DNA of 64,000 bases from Nectonema munidae (GCA_030549495.1 JAUIRK010000089.1:186001-250000), one strand, 5' to 3'; counted from the stretch's first letter, positions 11,341 to 24,704 are shown. Numbers and translations are program-made. Notes: generated by a model from the sequence alone, not told the origin.

Positions 11341-14340
11341 TATATATAGTATTGAGTGAGTTATTTTACTAATAGATTTATCTTTTTAGCTAGCTACTTT
11401 ACTAATAGCTATTAATAATTTTCATTGGTCTATCAATCATCAAAAAATGAAATTCTAAAATATTGTAGATTATTATTAAATCAAATCAAAAATAAAATTA
11501 TTAGCAAAATTTTTTGATTTTGGATAATAAGTAAGTTGAGTTTTAAGTATTGTTTGTGACGTTCCCAACCGTCCTTTCGGGAATCGTGGTCCCACACGGA
11601 ATGCTGAGCCTAAGATCTACCTAAACTTTCCACCCCACTAAAAACATAAGTATGGCACTTGTATTGCATAACTATACCTTGACATGTATTATTTTACAAG
11701 AATGTATGTTTCAAATCAAAAAATATAGCTGAGAGGTCGATGCTATCCATCCTAACGCAAACGCTTCCAAAGTTGGCAAACAATCTCAAAATCTTGTGAT
11801 AGCTTGATTACTAAGTAACAAAGTTAGAAAACCTTTGAATACTTCAGAGGAAAAAAGTATGCTAAAAAACAGGCACATTTAGAGAAAATTTTAGGATAAA
11901 AATATTTGAATAAATTACCAAAAATTTAAATAGATCATTTAAAAATTCTACTTTTCTAGTTATCATTGAAAAATATAGGATGAATAATTATTTTCTAATT
12001 TTAATTATAAATATCTTTACAAAGATTTAAATTAAGTAACTTTATGAAATAGTTAAAATATAGGCAATAATGTCAACAAATTAACGCCATCTAAATACAA
12101 TGATTTGATAAAAATATCTAATTTACTTATCAAATAGTGTTATTACTATTTTTACCTTTTTTAGATAGTAATGGTGACTTTATGTTTAGTTAAGATTAAC
12201 TTTACTACTTTTTTTACTATTCGGGTAATAATATTACAATTTAACTTTTTTCAGAGATTTTATTTCATGTTTCCGATTTAATATTATAATTGTTATTGAT
12301 TGAAAAAGTGCAAGAGTCCGAAAATTTTCTAATCAATAAATAAATCTTTGATCAAATTATGTTTCTATGTCCAAACCATTTTCTAAGGAAGATAATATCT
12401 AAATTTATAATAATTATTCAAACTTATATTGTAGACTTTGACCAAAATCACTTTCATTCTCGTATCTTAAAGACCATATATATATTGAAGGAGTAGGCGT
12501 ATGAATAAATTTGACATTTTATATACAAGAAACTGATTTATGAATATAAATGATATATTGGGAAAGCAGTGATATTTCGTTTTTAAAGGAAGTAAATAGG
12601 GAGAGAAATAAGATTTTTGTTGAAGTTGTGCGCATCAACAATCTTATTTTAGCAACATGCTACTACAGTCTGTACCCATATCGCTGTTTTGAGTTGGGTT
12701 AATTTCGCGCGCCTAGGAATTGATTTTCGCAACCAAAGCAAAAATATTTAAAATAAAGTGAGTACGCTTTAACAGCATCCCTCACGCATGGCAGCAAGAC
12801 TCTATATTTTGTGCCAAAAGACGAGGAAGTAGTCGATACGTTTATATTTTGCCATGCTTCAAGCAACAGTTCAGGATTTCGATAGGATTAGTGCTTATAT
12901 TTTTAAAAAGTAAATAACCATCTTGTGAAATTTGGTTGTTTTGAAAAAGGCATTGTAGCACTCATCCAAATTAAAAAAAAGGCATTGAGGCCTTTATATA
13001 AAAGACACTGTACTTATTGAAAACATTTTTAAAGTCAAAAAAAGTGGAATAATGTTTTTTGTTAACATTCTTTAAAATGAAAAAATTTCGAAAAATGAAA
13101 AAGTGCCTTGAAAAAATGATGACGTAAATAGAAAGTATATGCTCGTTAATTAACCATTTTTCTAATACATTTTTAAGGCCTCTTTACTTTATTTTTGCCA
13201 AAAAATGATTTGAAAAGTTGGAGAAAAGTTTTAAATGACAGTGTGAAAATTTCTCTCATTTCAAACATTGGACTCGTATTCTATGTACATCATTAATATA
13301 GAGATATTTTTAATATTATCCGCACCAAAGAAGTTTTGTCAATGAGATTTGCCTCCTTCAGCCATAATGACCTTACTGCCTTGTGAATAAATTCAGAAAG
13401 TGGTTGATCCAGGGAACAAAGAACATGAAAAATGTTCAGAAATACGAAACTTGGCTATCAAAGGCTTACTTTTGCGCCACGAAGTTTTGTTATATTTCAT
13501 TAAATTCTTATTGTCATCGAAATGCACACAGCCATGCTTTAAAATTGGAAATATGACATATGATGATAATGAACGCAACAAGGACTTGTTATTTTTACAA
13601 AACAATTAATTATTTATAATTTAGTCTAATTTGTTCTACATCCATAATTTTAAGGCTCATTTTTAGGCAATAATTTCATACAACAGAGAGTTTTCAAAAA
13701 AATTTCAAAAGATTTCTTTATTTTTTATGATTTTCAAAAAAAAATCTGTGTATTGATGAACTATTTTGCAAGCTCATTAAATGTGAATTTCAAATCAAAA
13801 TAAAAATCAGTTTATCATAAATTGAGAATTTTAGTACTTTGAAAAATATGAAGGTTGCTATTTTACCAGTCAAAAAATTGCTTTTTGAAGTTTAAATATC
13901 AAAAAAATATATATTAAGAATAAAATGATTCTAACTCTACAAAGACCACTGAAAAGATGAAAATGAGCAGTAGCGAGGGATATGCCTAACTATGGGAAAT
14001 GCGCCTAGTGCTACATACGTTTTATAGACTATTATTGATACGAATGCTCAGATCAACAAATTTTGAATTACGAGGTAAAGAAAATGGAGCTTTTCAGTTA
14101 AAGATGCTAAATTTGTCACAACACCACATTTTATGTACAAACGCGTGTGATTTACTTGCATCCATCCTTCTTACTTACAAATATGGAATTAAAAGTTTTC
14201 TTTAACTGTGTAAAGACTAATAGGAACAATACAAGTACTTTTCTATGTTTTGTGTGATGTCAAAGATAGTAGCAACATAATAAGAATAATATAGTGCGTG
14301 AAATACAAATAACGCAATGATGTTATCAGTTTGTGCAGCA
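11341..14340. other. Intergenic, upstream of the forkhead gene; no gene recognised
   Basis: AT-rich, with short unrelated ORFs. A slightly GC-richer patch at about 12640-12860 (with TTTCGCGCGCC) and a small inverted repeat around 11566-11588 stand out, but nothing can be assigned. This stretch probably holds part of the forkhead gene's regulatory DNA. Confidence 0.4.
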
Positions 14341-14351
14341 GGTAAGATGTG

Positions 14352-14430
14352 AGGTAAAGTTTTATTACCTGTCAATTATTATAATTGACATCTCAACTGA
14401 CAAATGAGGTTGTTATGTGTGAAAACACAC
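14352..14430 (+). promoter_or_regulatory. Cluster of palindromes just upstream of the forkhead gene
   Basis: Three nested symmetries lie 90-170 bp before the start codon. They are AGGTAA...TTACCT (14352-14369), arms TGTCAATTAT and ATAATTGACA around a single T (14370-14390), and GTGTG-AAAA-CACAC (14417-14430). The central one holds two opposed AATTAT/ATAATT homeodomain-type cores. An ATATAAGG at 14441 could act as a TATA-like element. The binding role is inferred. Confidence 0.4.
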
Positions 14431-14486
14431 ACTTCTCTACATATAAGGAAAGAGTATTTACGAGAATAAGCATGAAATATTATTAA

Positions 14487-14990
<504 letters not shown>

Positions 14991-15301
14991 TAAATCCTTC
15001 TTTTACTTCTTTCATAATATAAACTGCACACTTATAATGAAAATGGAATGAATTTCACTTGTTGTAACCGAAGCATGTTTCACGCGAAAATATGATAACT
15101 TGTGAAAGTTTGAAAGTATGAACGTTCTTTAGTATTGGTTTTACATTGTTTTTGAGTTAAAAATCTTCTAACCTATCGCAAATAAAAATAAGCGCGTATG
15201 AAATCGAACAAAATTTGTAAAATAGCATTGTTATGAATATTTTACAATGTGCAAAATTGTTTGTAGCGAAGTGCGTAAAACTAAGTTCATCATATCAAAG
15301 G

Positions 15302-15481
15302 CAGTGGAATAGCGAGAGGTTCCAACTATCCCAAGATCTACCCCCTCTGCTGACATAAACTCTCCCCTCCCCCATGAGAAAGTACATACTTTATGTAGTA
15401 CATGTGCTAATATTTGAAAAAAAAATTTGCTCTTTCTCTCAACCCTGAAGATTTTGACGCAAATTTTTGGTTACGCTACTG
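15302..15481. mobile_element. Probable short hAT-type element in the forkhead intron
   Basis: It starts CAGTGGAATAGCG and ends with TTACGCTACTG, so both tips read CAGT inwards. The flanks ATCAAAGG (15294-15301) and ATCATAAG (15482-15489) match at 6 of 8 positions, compatible with an aged 8-bp duplication. The terminal repeats beyond CAGT are weak, so confidence is moderate. Confidence 0.4.
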
Positions 15482-16140
15482 ATCATAAGTTTGGTTCAAT
15501 CTTTAAAAAAAGTATAAACGATGATATACTTCATTTTTCATTTCATCATAATTTTAATCTTTAAGTAATCGCAGGAATATTTAAATTAACAAAATGTCCT
15601 AAAGAGCAAATTTGATATTTTGCTTCAAAACTATTTTGTTCACTATGTTATTCATTTTAATCTTATCCTAAAAAAGTCAAAAGTTTATTGCTTGAGTTAT
15701 GTTGATATTTATTGAAAAAGATATCAAATCTGCAGTAAATTTGCCTATTTTAACGATATATATTGCACAAATTTAATGGATTTTTAAATATACGAAATTA
15801 TTTCATATAATTTATATATTTCAATGTACAATTTTTTATATTTCATATGTACACATAAAACAAATTTTCTATTACAAGTAACATTATTCATTTTACGGGG
15901 AGGTGAGGAGGATTGGCTAGAATCTGGCTTTGATTCCCCATGGTGTTGGCTTGTAAATACTCTATCTATTACTTTGTAAATACTCCATCGTATACCTTTA
16001 CAAGCATTCATTCATTGTATTTTCAAGGTGAGAAATTTAAAATTTTAGAAATGTATGTAACTAAGATTAAATATATGTTTGTTAACACTTAAACAAGTAT
16101 ATTTCCGGGCTTCTGTTATTTCTCAATTCAGAGGGTAAAG

Positions 16141-16210
16141 CAGGGATGTCCAACCTGTGGACAGGGGCCAAATTGCACTCCATTTATTCTTTTTATGCGG
16201 TCCCCATATG
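16141..16210 (+). mobile_element. hAT terminal fragment
   Basis: CAGGGATGTCCAACCTGTGG is the recurrent tip of Charlie-like hAT elements (CAGGGGTGTCCAACCTGCGG). The matching far end is not found, so this is a solo or badly decayed end within the forkhead intron. Confidence 0.45.
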
Positions 16211-16724
16211 ATGGAAGTTTGCGTGGATCTAGGCTTATTTGTATAAAGGTTTTTTAAATTGATATGGCAAGCAATAATTGATAAGGGAAGTGTTGACGTT
16301 ATTCACCAAAGTAACCAAAGACTTTTGCGTCTTTGTTTTGAATAAGTAAAGAAATTTTATATTATATCAGATTCATTCAAAAACATAAAATATAAACACA
16401 TTTCTAGAAATGGTATAAATAAAGTGCAATACTAAATTTAAATCTATACTAAAATTAGCTTGGCGAATATCTAATTTTGCAATAAATTATAATTGACTCT
16501 GATTAAAAATGGAAACATATATTTTTATTCTTTGTCGTATAATTTTTATAATCTTATATAAAATATGAGGAATATTTGGTAACCGTAAACAAGTGATTGC
16601 TATATTATGGCAATAAGATGTATATTCCCTTATAGGAAAAAAGAACAAAAAATAGATTTATATTCCCTTAGGGGCAGTAAGATATAGTCAAAGGGGACGT
16701 AGGTAAATTGAAAAATACTCAAAA

Positions 16725-17238
16725 CATGGAATCTTTAAGAAGTATTTCGTGTAGTAGTGCTTTCTCTCAAAATCTAAGAGGTTGTGTATATAAAAGTTGT
16801 ATTAGATCAGGTTTAGTATATAGTGTCAAAGTTTGGCATTGAAAAAAGCCGAGAAAAATAGATTAAATACAACAGAAATGAGAATGCTCAGAATTATGTG
16901 TATAATTTTAGTTTAAAATCCAGAATAAGTAATGAGAAAATATAAAATTTATGGCAAGTGAAATAAATAATATTTTAGAAAAGCAAAGGCTAAGAAGATG
17001 GTTTGTCCATGTAAAAACAAGATCGAAGGGAGAGTTTTCAAAAAGGTAGGCTAGAAATAACCTGGAAAGAAGTAGTTGAGAAAGATATGAGAAAAAGACA
17101 CTTAGAATTAGGCAACCGGCAAAATAGGGACATTTGGAAACGTAAGATTGAACAAATATTTATTCATAGAGTTGTAAAACCGGCTAGACACTATCTTGCT
17201 GGGAAAGTAGCCGTAAAACCGATTATTATTATTAATAT
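16725..17238 (+). mobile_element. 5'-truncated RTE-like LINE, 3' end
   Basis: Pieces in several frames match the C-terminal third of an RTE-type reverse transcriptase: VYKSCIRSGLVYSVKVW, LNTTEMRMLRIMC, KQRLRRWF-HV and WKEVVEKDMRKRHLELG ... RDIWKRKI. The order is as in intact family members. It ends in an (ATT)n tract (17222-17236). TACTCAAAA occurs on both sides (16716-16724 and 17239-17247), a likely 9-bp target duplication. It lies in the forkhead intron and is non-functional. Confidence 0.75.
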
Positions 17239-17463
17239 TACTCAAAATTTACATCCCGATTTGCGTTTGTTCTGCAATTTTTTCAGATCCCAGAAAGATT
17301 GGATGATTTTTAGAGAGAATTTTAATATCAGATCTATAAATAAAAAAAATACAAGAAAAAACAAACATGAAATTTAAAGAAACAAACTAAACAATATAAT
17401 GAAAATTGAAATTACAAGTCAAAATCAAAAATTTTCAGGTAAAGTAAAAAACACTTTGAGAGA

Positions 17464-17529
17464 GTAGATAGGATTGGTGCGATGCGCATTCAAAAGGTAG
17501 ATAGGATTGGTGCGATGCGCATTCAAAAG
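17464..17529. repeat. Exact 33-bp tandem duplication
   Basis: Two identical 33-bp units start at 17464 and 17497. Each contains ATAGGATTGGTGCGATGCGC with the palindrome ATGCGCAT. The lack of any mismatch implies a recent duplication. Confidence 0.95.
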
Positions 17530-17869
17530 GCGGAAAACTGCAAATAGGATACAGCACATACTTTAGGAATTAGGTTGACAAAGATAAAACTGACAAAGTA
17601 GGGGGAGGAGGTAATTTAAATTTTTTGATAAAAATAATTAAAGATGTAATAAAAGATGCTTCTTGTAGTTGTGTATTTTTAGAAAAATATTGTGTCTAAA
17701 AACATTGATATAGGCCCAACATTTTAGAAAAAATATCACTTTAGCTTTGTTTTATACATTAAAACTTAATTATTATATTTTTAATTTTTGGCTATTTTAA
17801 TAAAAAAACTTTTCGAAAGAATTTAAACATGAAATCGAGATTAGGCAAAATAAATGTTCTAAAAAAAAT

Positions 17870-18955
17870 CATTGATTTCCATATCTGATCGGCATTCAAG
17901 TTTATCCAAGTAAGCTGTCATATTTTCAGCATATATTTTGGACTCAAACTATTTATATTTTTTTAAATCGAAATAAATCAGATATATTTGGAAAAGCTAT
18001 GTTTGTATCTCTTGCATATCTTACTTTGAAGTTTTTCATCTTTTTCTTGTTTCATAAAAATCTCTACTTGTATTTATTTGTAAACGGTCCACCAAGAGAA
18101 GTAAGATAATTTAATTTTCTTCTTTCAATTTTTAAATTTTGAGCTTATTTTTCTTCAAGTATTTTTATTTTGTATTTTAATTGTTTTTTTTTGACTTTTT
18201 CTAAAACTTCTTTAACATTTTTATTTAAATTAGAAAACTCTTTATTTTCTAATCTACGACTTTTCATTTGCTTTACTCTCTCCTCCAAGTTCTTTTAAAC
18301 CTCTGACTTTCAACTTATAGTCAAAAAAGAAACAGATTTTTCAAACTTAAGTTTATTCACAAATGCTTTTTCAAGTTTTGTCTTATTTAATTTAGTCGAG
18401 TTTTGAACATTTTGAATTAATCTATCTAGTTTCTTGGTGAGCAACAAAACTTAAATCTGTGTTTTCCAAACTATCTTCACTTTGCTCTTCGATTTCTAAG
18501 TTCAAATTATTATCATTATTTATTGATGCTAGTAAATTTATTTGTTCTGCTTCTTTTTCAATCTTTCATCTCTTTTTTTCCTTCTTAATGCCATCTTTAG
18601 CGCTTTTCTATCAAATCATAGAATCACAAAACATTTTACTTTCAGGCTTTTGATCTTCATGAAAATTGTTCTCAACTTCTGACATTCTAACAACATAAAA
18701 ATTTTCTTGTTTTTTGCTTGATGTGTCTTTGGGCAGAATATCAAACAGTGTCTTTGTAACTCGAAAAGTAAATCGATTTGCTTTTTCTTTGTGCCACTTT
18801 TCGGTTTTAAATTTTAGCTTTGTTTGAACTCGATTATTAAATTCTTGATATAGTTTCAATAACCTTGTTTTGACGCAATTATACGAAATTGTGTAAAAAT
18901 TACCCCAGATCCAATGAACTATTACATCGTTTTCCAAAACTCCAACAGCTTTCAT
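17870..18955 (-). pseudogene. Decayed ORF of an unclassified lysine-rich repeat family
   Basis: The longest open piece (18955-18611) starts MKAVGVLENDVIVHWIW and is rich in Lys/Glu. Reading on toward lower coordinates, in shifting frames, gives a charged coiled-coil-like stretch (KIEKEAEQINLLASINNDNN). This is followed at about 18115-18070 by NYLTSLGGPFTNK, then KVRYARDTNIAFPN-SDLFRFKK and YAENMTAYLDKLE. From memory the LGGPFT ... VRYARDT ... LFR ... YLDK order recurs in uncharacterised multi-copy proteins of Daphnia, cnidarians and other invertebrates; no transposase or polymerase motif is known for it. The copy has several breaks and lies antisense within the forkhead intron. Confidence 0.5.
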
Positions 18956-19686
18956 TTTTGTTAGAATCTAAGAGGACTTAAATGAAAAATTATAACGTGA
19001 ATAACTTTTATTTCTATGGGTAAAATGCCATTTTCAAATCTAAATTTTTCAAAATATGTAATTACACTTAATTCTTTATACGAAACTGATCTCATATTCT
19101 AACAATTTTAAAAACAAATTAAGCTGAAAAAAATATATATACATTTAAATCAAAACAATTATGAATGGCTCAGCAAAAATATGCAAAGAATAAATTAAAA
19201 ACCCATAAAAAATTAAACTCTACAAGTTTAACAATAATAATTTCAAATATAATTAAATATTATGTTAGAAAGAAATTATATATGTTTTCGAATGAAATAA
19301 TTATCGTTTAAATTTTCGAAGGGAGAGGGGGTGATGACCAAATTAACCCCAGAAAGGAGGCCCTTTTATGTAAATGTATATAAGCGTGCGTGTATATGTT
19401 TGAATAAAAACTTACCTGCTACTAATGTAAAACAAGAAATAATAGTAAAAATCATAGGAACGTTTTTTAAAGTAAGTTCTTGCATGAATGCATACATAGG
19501 GTTTAGTGACTCTTTGTTAAGGATTTTTTTGAAAACAATTCATTCTTTTTTGTTCAAAGCATCTATTTAAACGCATAACACCAAGTTTTAATATCGACTC
19601 CTCCCCCTAATTCTAGGAAGGTTGTTAAAAACAGAATTTAGAATTTAAAGCAGGAACAAGTTTTGTCACAAGTAGGTGGAAGTGAG

Positions 19687-19929
19687 CTATACGACGAAAG
19701 AAGGTATCTCCTCATAAGACGTTTGAGGGTAGGAATAGTGCGGCTCAAATAAGAATGAGTGATTCTCGAAATATTTTATTGGTTTTGCAGTAGATAGAGA
19801 TATACTAGAAGAAGAAAGGCAGTAGGAAACAGGTTTGAGTGTGCCCCAGAGTTCCGTTCGACAAAATTGGTCTTTTGGTTTGTATTCCATTCGCAACAAA
19901 CCTTCAATGCCATTATACGAAGCTGACAT
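19687..19929 (-). CDS. Hypothetical 80-residue ORF, antisense in the forkhead intron
   Basis: An ATG-initiated ORF with balanced amino-acid composition, unlike the Lys/Asn/Phe/Ile-rich random ORFs nearby, ends ...YPQTSYEEIPSFVV. About 60 bases upstream the minus strand has CTTAAG|GTAAGTC, a donor-like sequence. I recognise no domain. It may be a chance ORF, an exon of a non-coding RNA, or a small gene. Confidence 0.2.
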   Translation of the reverse strand: MSASYNGIEGLLRMEYKPKDQFCRTELWGTLKPVSYCLSSSSISLSTAKPIKYFENHSFLFEPHYSYPQTSYEEIPSFVV

Positions 19930-20739
19930 TTCGAAATTGATGATGGTCGAACAAATAGAAAAATGAAGATCGCTTTGACTTACCTTAAGAAAAATAAATA
20001 TAATGTGTCTCTATTTCAAAGTTTTTTTATTGAATCTCTGCGTAAAAATATTGTTGTCTTAATTACTGACTGGTGTGGACAATTTTTTTAAACATATTAT
20101 TAATTAGTGTTATAGTCGTCTTCTACAAAAGACCCCTGCTGTTTCTTAAACAAAAAAGCACTCCATATTTCTCTTTATTAATTTGTACAGCTTAAAATTT
20201 AATATACTTTCGTGGACTAGATGAATAGGAAGAAACATGCAGTGTCAATCAGAAAAAAATCTAGAAATAGAGCCGATGTGTTTAGGATTGAAAATACATT
20301 TTTTTCATATTTTAGCATATCATTATTCAAAAGTAAATAAAGTATTTCAAACAATCATTCGGTTCTGTGATCTTAGTAGCACCAAAGTATCCTTCTATTT
20401 AGATTTATGATCGTACATTGGTTATAGTGGTAAATATATTTTTGTAAAAATCACTATTTTTAAAAGGTTTTGACGGTCCTATTTTCAAGAATTGATGCCT
20501 CCTTGCTATGAAAGAAGAAGTAAGATATATTATGTTGATGAGTGGAATTAATTGCGCATTCGAGAAACAACATTTAAGAGATAAACTTTATACAAATAGC
20601 TTTCACAAATTTGTGAAAAGCTTTGTATACTATAAATATTGCGCTTTTGTCCATTCCTTTTTATGAGAAGAAAAGAGCGTTGCTGTAAATAGATATTCAA
20701 ACTGATACAACATTATTGAAAGATTTACAAACTTTGGTA

Positions 20740-21250
20740 AACAATTTGTGTAAGAATGGCATTACAAAGTGGCCTCTTTGATGGCGGCCGCTCGACAAGT
20801 GTTCAAAGGGTGTATTCGTACTCATAAGCACTCTTCTGCATCCTAATAACAAGTGGGCCATAAGAAGGAGAATGCGATGAAACACAAGACTGCCAAGGAT
20901 TTTGTATTATGCGTGCGCTACTAATAACAACAATGAAGTAGGAATGGCAGTGCACAATAACAAGAAGCCTGGCACAAAGGCGAGCTCTTGAATGGTGGAA
21001 GTGCTGCCGCCCTCCCCAGAAAGGAAGGCGAACAATGGCAGGAGCGCAGCGATAAGACACGTACGAGTTGAGGCTTGAGGACTTGTTGCGCAAGCTTCTT
21101 TCTTCTCACAGGAAGGTTGGCACAAGTAAAGTGAGATGGGGAGAGTCTTGTTCGATGAGTGTGAGGGGGAGTGAGTTGGTGCGCTATCTCTCTCTCCCTT
21201 TAACAAAAGTTTGGCGCTCCTTCAACATCTTTTACATGCTAAAAGAGCGT
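20740..21250. other. GC-rich island inside the forkhead intron
   Basis: About 500 bases are distinctly GC-richer than the rest of the 9.3-kb intron. They remain open for 60-100 codons in several frames on both strands, which reflects composition rather than coding. It includes GCGGCCGC and TTGCGCAA (the latter matches a bZIP/C-EBP palindrome). An intronic enhancer or promoter of the forkhead gene is a reasonable guess only. Confidence 0.3.
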
Positions 21251-21577
21251 ATTTATGCCTCTAATCTATTTAGACCTTTTGTATGCGCGCATTTATCACT
21301 CAGTGGAATCCATGCAAGCTGTCATGCGCTAGTTACATCCTTCCAAGTTGACTACGCTCAAGTGAAAAACTTGTGATTTACTTCATTTCCCATTTTCATA
21401 TCAAAACTTGTAATCTAAATCTTGTATTAGCTAGCTCCCTTGCTACTTCACTATTGGCTAAAAATACGCTTTTTACTGAAATTCCTCATGTTACACAATG
21501 GTCTTTATACATTTTTGAGCTTTTGTTTGTCTTATGTACCCATAGTTGTTTTCATGATGTATAACATAGCACTAATG

Positions 21578-21660
21578 CAGAGGTGCCCAAAGTGTGTTCA
21601 GCAGAGCACAGGGATTCCGCAAACGAGTGTTTGGAGTTCCTTGAAAAAGTTCAGAGAATA
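21578..21660 (+). mobile_element. hAT-like terminal fragment
   Basis: CAGAGGTGCCCAAAGTGTG followed by CACAGGGATTCCGC resembles the ends of vertebrate and arthropod hAT elements. No partner end or target duplication was found. Confidence 0.35.
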
Positions 21661-22896
21661 AATGAACACATTCGCAATGTTGGCAAATAATTTTTACAAA
21701 ATTAGTTGTCAACTAATGTAGATTGCTCTATTACATGATATATATATATACTAAATGTTTATCTTTTGCGCCTAACGCTCACGGATCCATAGCTTATAAA
21801 ATTTTCAACTTTGAAACCATTGCGAAATAAATAAATAAAAGAATTTTCACCCAAAGGGTGTTTCAGTTTCACGTGTGAAAATTTTTCGAAAACTCTGCAA
21901 TAATGCATAGTGATAAAATTACATGATATAAGAGTGATGAATATTTTTTTGCAAAAGTATGATAAGTAGTAAAGATTATCGTACAATTACTTGGACAGTC
22001 ATATGTTGCGGTTTTTTGAAATTGTCCAGGTTTTACTGAACACTTCATTAAGAATCCACGGAGATTAAAGAAACTTTGTTTTCAATTAGCTTATTTTATA
22101 ACGTCTAAAAAAGGAAAAGCCCGTTTTAAATATCTCTTTGTCAATGGTAATTTTTTTTTGCATTTTTCTGTCTCTTTCATGTTAAATATGTATCTAAGAG
22201 ATATAAAATTTGGTTGATCATTTCTTCAAGTGAATATTTGTCACGGTTTGCTCATTTAAAAATCAATTACTCTTTACTACCTCAACTAAAGTATCGTTGT
22301 CCGTCAAAGTAAATGAAGACGGAGTATATACGAATATCTAAACCTAATTTCAACGTTGACAAAATACGTTAAGCCTTATACGAAGGCTGAACCGAAAAAT
22401 AAATCCCTAATATCGAAGAATAAGCCACCAAAAACTTTGTGTTTTATCATTTTTTTTAATTATATTTTTATCTTATTTCCACACATTTTGAATCTATTAT
22501 AATTATCAGCCTGGGACTAGTGCTGGAATAAGATTAATTTAACAAACTATAGGGTGAACTACAAAAAACTTTTGGGAAATGAATCTCAACAGGTTGAAAT
22601 CAATGTTCTCTCAACGACTGCGGCGATTGGAAAGCTGTGCCTTCATTTTATCCCTTTGCCAACTTTAGCTACACCCAAAACCAATAAAAGTATTATTTGA
22701 TCAGCTGCCTACTTTTAGAACATATTAAATAGGGGAATAAATTTGTGTTACCAATTACCCATTATATATACATTCTTCAAATTTTACCAAGAATATTTAT
22801 TATTACACAAGTTTTACTTTTTAATTAAAAAAAAATACTTAACATAAGCTGGTGTTTCTTTCTGCCTTCTTTCAAAAAATCGTATATAAAACATTG

Positions 22897-23272
22897 GTTG
22901 GAACTAGTCCTAAAACTTCGGTACTGAATCGCGTTACGGTAACGCTTCTTACCTAAAATAAGGGCACTGGGAAGCAAACAAATTTCCAGGCACTATCTTT
23001 GAACATTTTTAGATTGAAAAATTTTAGCAGAAATTTTATAAAATGAAAAATAGAATTGAAAAATATTTTATTTTGAAATTTGCTAGATTTTAAATTTTTG
23101 AACAACAACAACAAAAAGTTATTTCATGTAATAAAATCCAAGAAATTTTCCAATTTTGTATTAAAATTTTTTTTTTTAAATAACTAAATATTCCCAGCTT
23201 TCATTTAATATTTTTTGAAGCGAAAGCGGTTCTTAAAACTCGGTACTCGTTTCAACACTAGTTGGAACTAGT
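22897..23272. mobile_element. 352-bp insertion flanked by 12-bp direct repeats
   Basis: GTTGGAACTAGT lies at 22897-22908 and again at 23261-23272. Just inside, AAAACTTCGGTACT (left) and AAAACTCGGTACT (right) also repeat in the same orientation. GCGTTAC-G-GTAACGC at 22931-22945 is a perfect 15-bp palindrome. The class is unknown. It could be a SINE-like insertion or a recombined tandem repeat. Confidence 0.4.
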
Positions 23273-24290
23273 TGATTAGCAGCATCTCTTAATTTGTTTA
23301 TATTTAAAAAATGTATATCGAATCACTATGATTCCATTGGTATATTTTGTTTTTATGTATATTTTATAGTTTTTTCATGTGTTCGTTCAAACTTGGTCGA
23401 ATTTTTGCAAATGAAAAATTGGATAAGCATTGAGGGGTGCCTGGTCAAAACGGCCAAAAACCGAAACCTTCAAGCTTCAAGGCGAAAAGAATGTATTTGT
23501 CAAGCCATATCTATACACATTACATTTTCATGAAGGAAATTATCATGAATGCTAGATGTTTGACATCTTTTTTTAGGGTAACTAAAATTTTTTAGGGGAA
23601 TATGAAAATTAGCTGGGGGGCTTGAGAAATAGTTAGGGAGGAGGGCTTGTGCCCCAAAATTTAATAGGTAGCACGGGCTCTGTTTAGAGGCTTTGTCTAA
23701 AATTAAAGTAACAAATGTAGCTTATAACAACTCTACTCTTTGTGTTTATGAGCTCCTTGATGCACTTGTCTCTTTCTATTTCTTTGTAAAAAATTTTAAT
23801 TTTATCATAATTAATATTTCTTATCTTTGTTTCTCATACCAAATAGTATTTTTTTATTTTAAATTGGCATTCTTATTATTGGTAGAAAAAGTCCAAACTT
23901 AACAAAATTAAACGATTTGATCGCTACTTCCTCCAATCCAATCAATAATTCTTTTATATTTTCACTTTATTTGCTCTATATTGTTAGAATAAACATACTG
24001 TCAAAAATCAATTTATTTCATTTCAATTTGTAAATTCCAATTTTTTGATGGTTGGCACATAACTTAGACGGAGGGGCCCGGTCCCAAGTGCCTCATAGCT
24101 GGTTATGTGGCTGGTCATATTATATTGTATATAATGATAATGATAATTTATTTACAAAAGTTCACTAAAAATATGAAAATATAGACATGTAATATAAAAC
24201 AATAACATAAAAGGGAAATCTAAAGGTAAATTAAAGCAAAAATATAAACTGAATTTTGACTTTATATATATAAACTAAAATGTCTTTTAG

Positions 24291-24704
24291 GTGCCCAGAA
24301 GTTACGATGATCCTGGAAAAGGCAACTACTGGATGCTTGATCCCTCGAGTGAAGAAGTTTTCATTGGAGAGACTACGGGGAAGCTGAGGAGAAAGTTTCC
24401 TTCAAAGCCAAAGCTAACCTTTGCCAAGCAACAATACATGGAAGGCTATACGCTTCCCAGAGAAGAGTATACGCAATACGCTAACATGTGCTACAACTAT
24501 TACATGCAGAAGATGAATGCCAGCCACAAAGACATACAAAGCATAGACTATCTGCCTTCCATCCCCATCCCCACCCCCAACTTCATTTCCTCCAAAATAA
24601 GCCCGTTCACGATGAACAACTGCTTCTTCAATCCCTTCAACGCGCTGGCGTCTTCTTCGTCCATCATGAACCCGAACAAAAATGAGCACAATGCGAGGAA
24701 TTAG
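24291..24704 (+). CDS. foxG: FoxG / sloppy-paired-like forkhead transcription factor, exon 2
   Basis: This exon follows the acceptor TGTCTTTTAG (phase 0) and continues the forkhead domain without a break. CFIK from exon 1 joins [18 protein letters not shown] here, then the wing segment [17 protein letters not shown]. After the domain come about 100 residues with Tyr/Met-rich [13 protein letters not shown] and a Pro/Ser/Asn-rich tail. This is shorter than vertebrate FOXG1 and closer in size to insect Slp proteins. The stop is at 24702-24704. The 9309-bp intron (14982-24290) contains LINE, hAT and unclassified repeats. Translation of the exon with its GTG codon as a start would be an artefact of frame analysis. 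Confidence 0.92.
   Translation: MPRSYDDPGKGNYWMLDPSSEEVFIGETTGKLRRKFPSKPKLTFAKQQYMEGYTLPREEYTQYANMCYNYYMQKMNASHKDIQSIDYLPSIPIPTPNFISSKISPFTMNNCFFNPFNALASSSSIMNPNKNEHNARN

Noticed and set aside
21068-21376. 102-codon ORF in the forkhead intron as a host gene
   Set aside because: Several overlapping frames are open on both strands, as expected from base composition, and no domain is recognisable.
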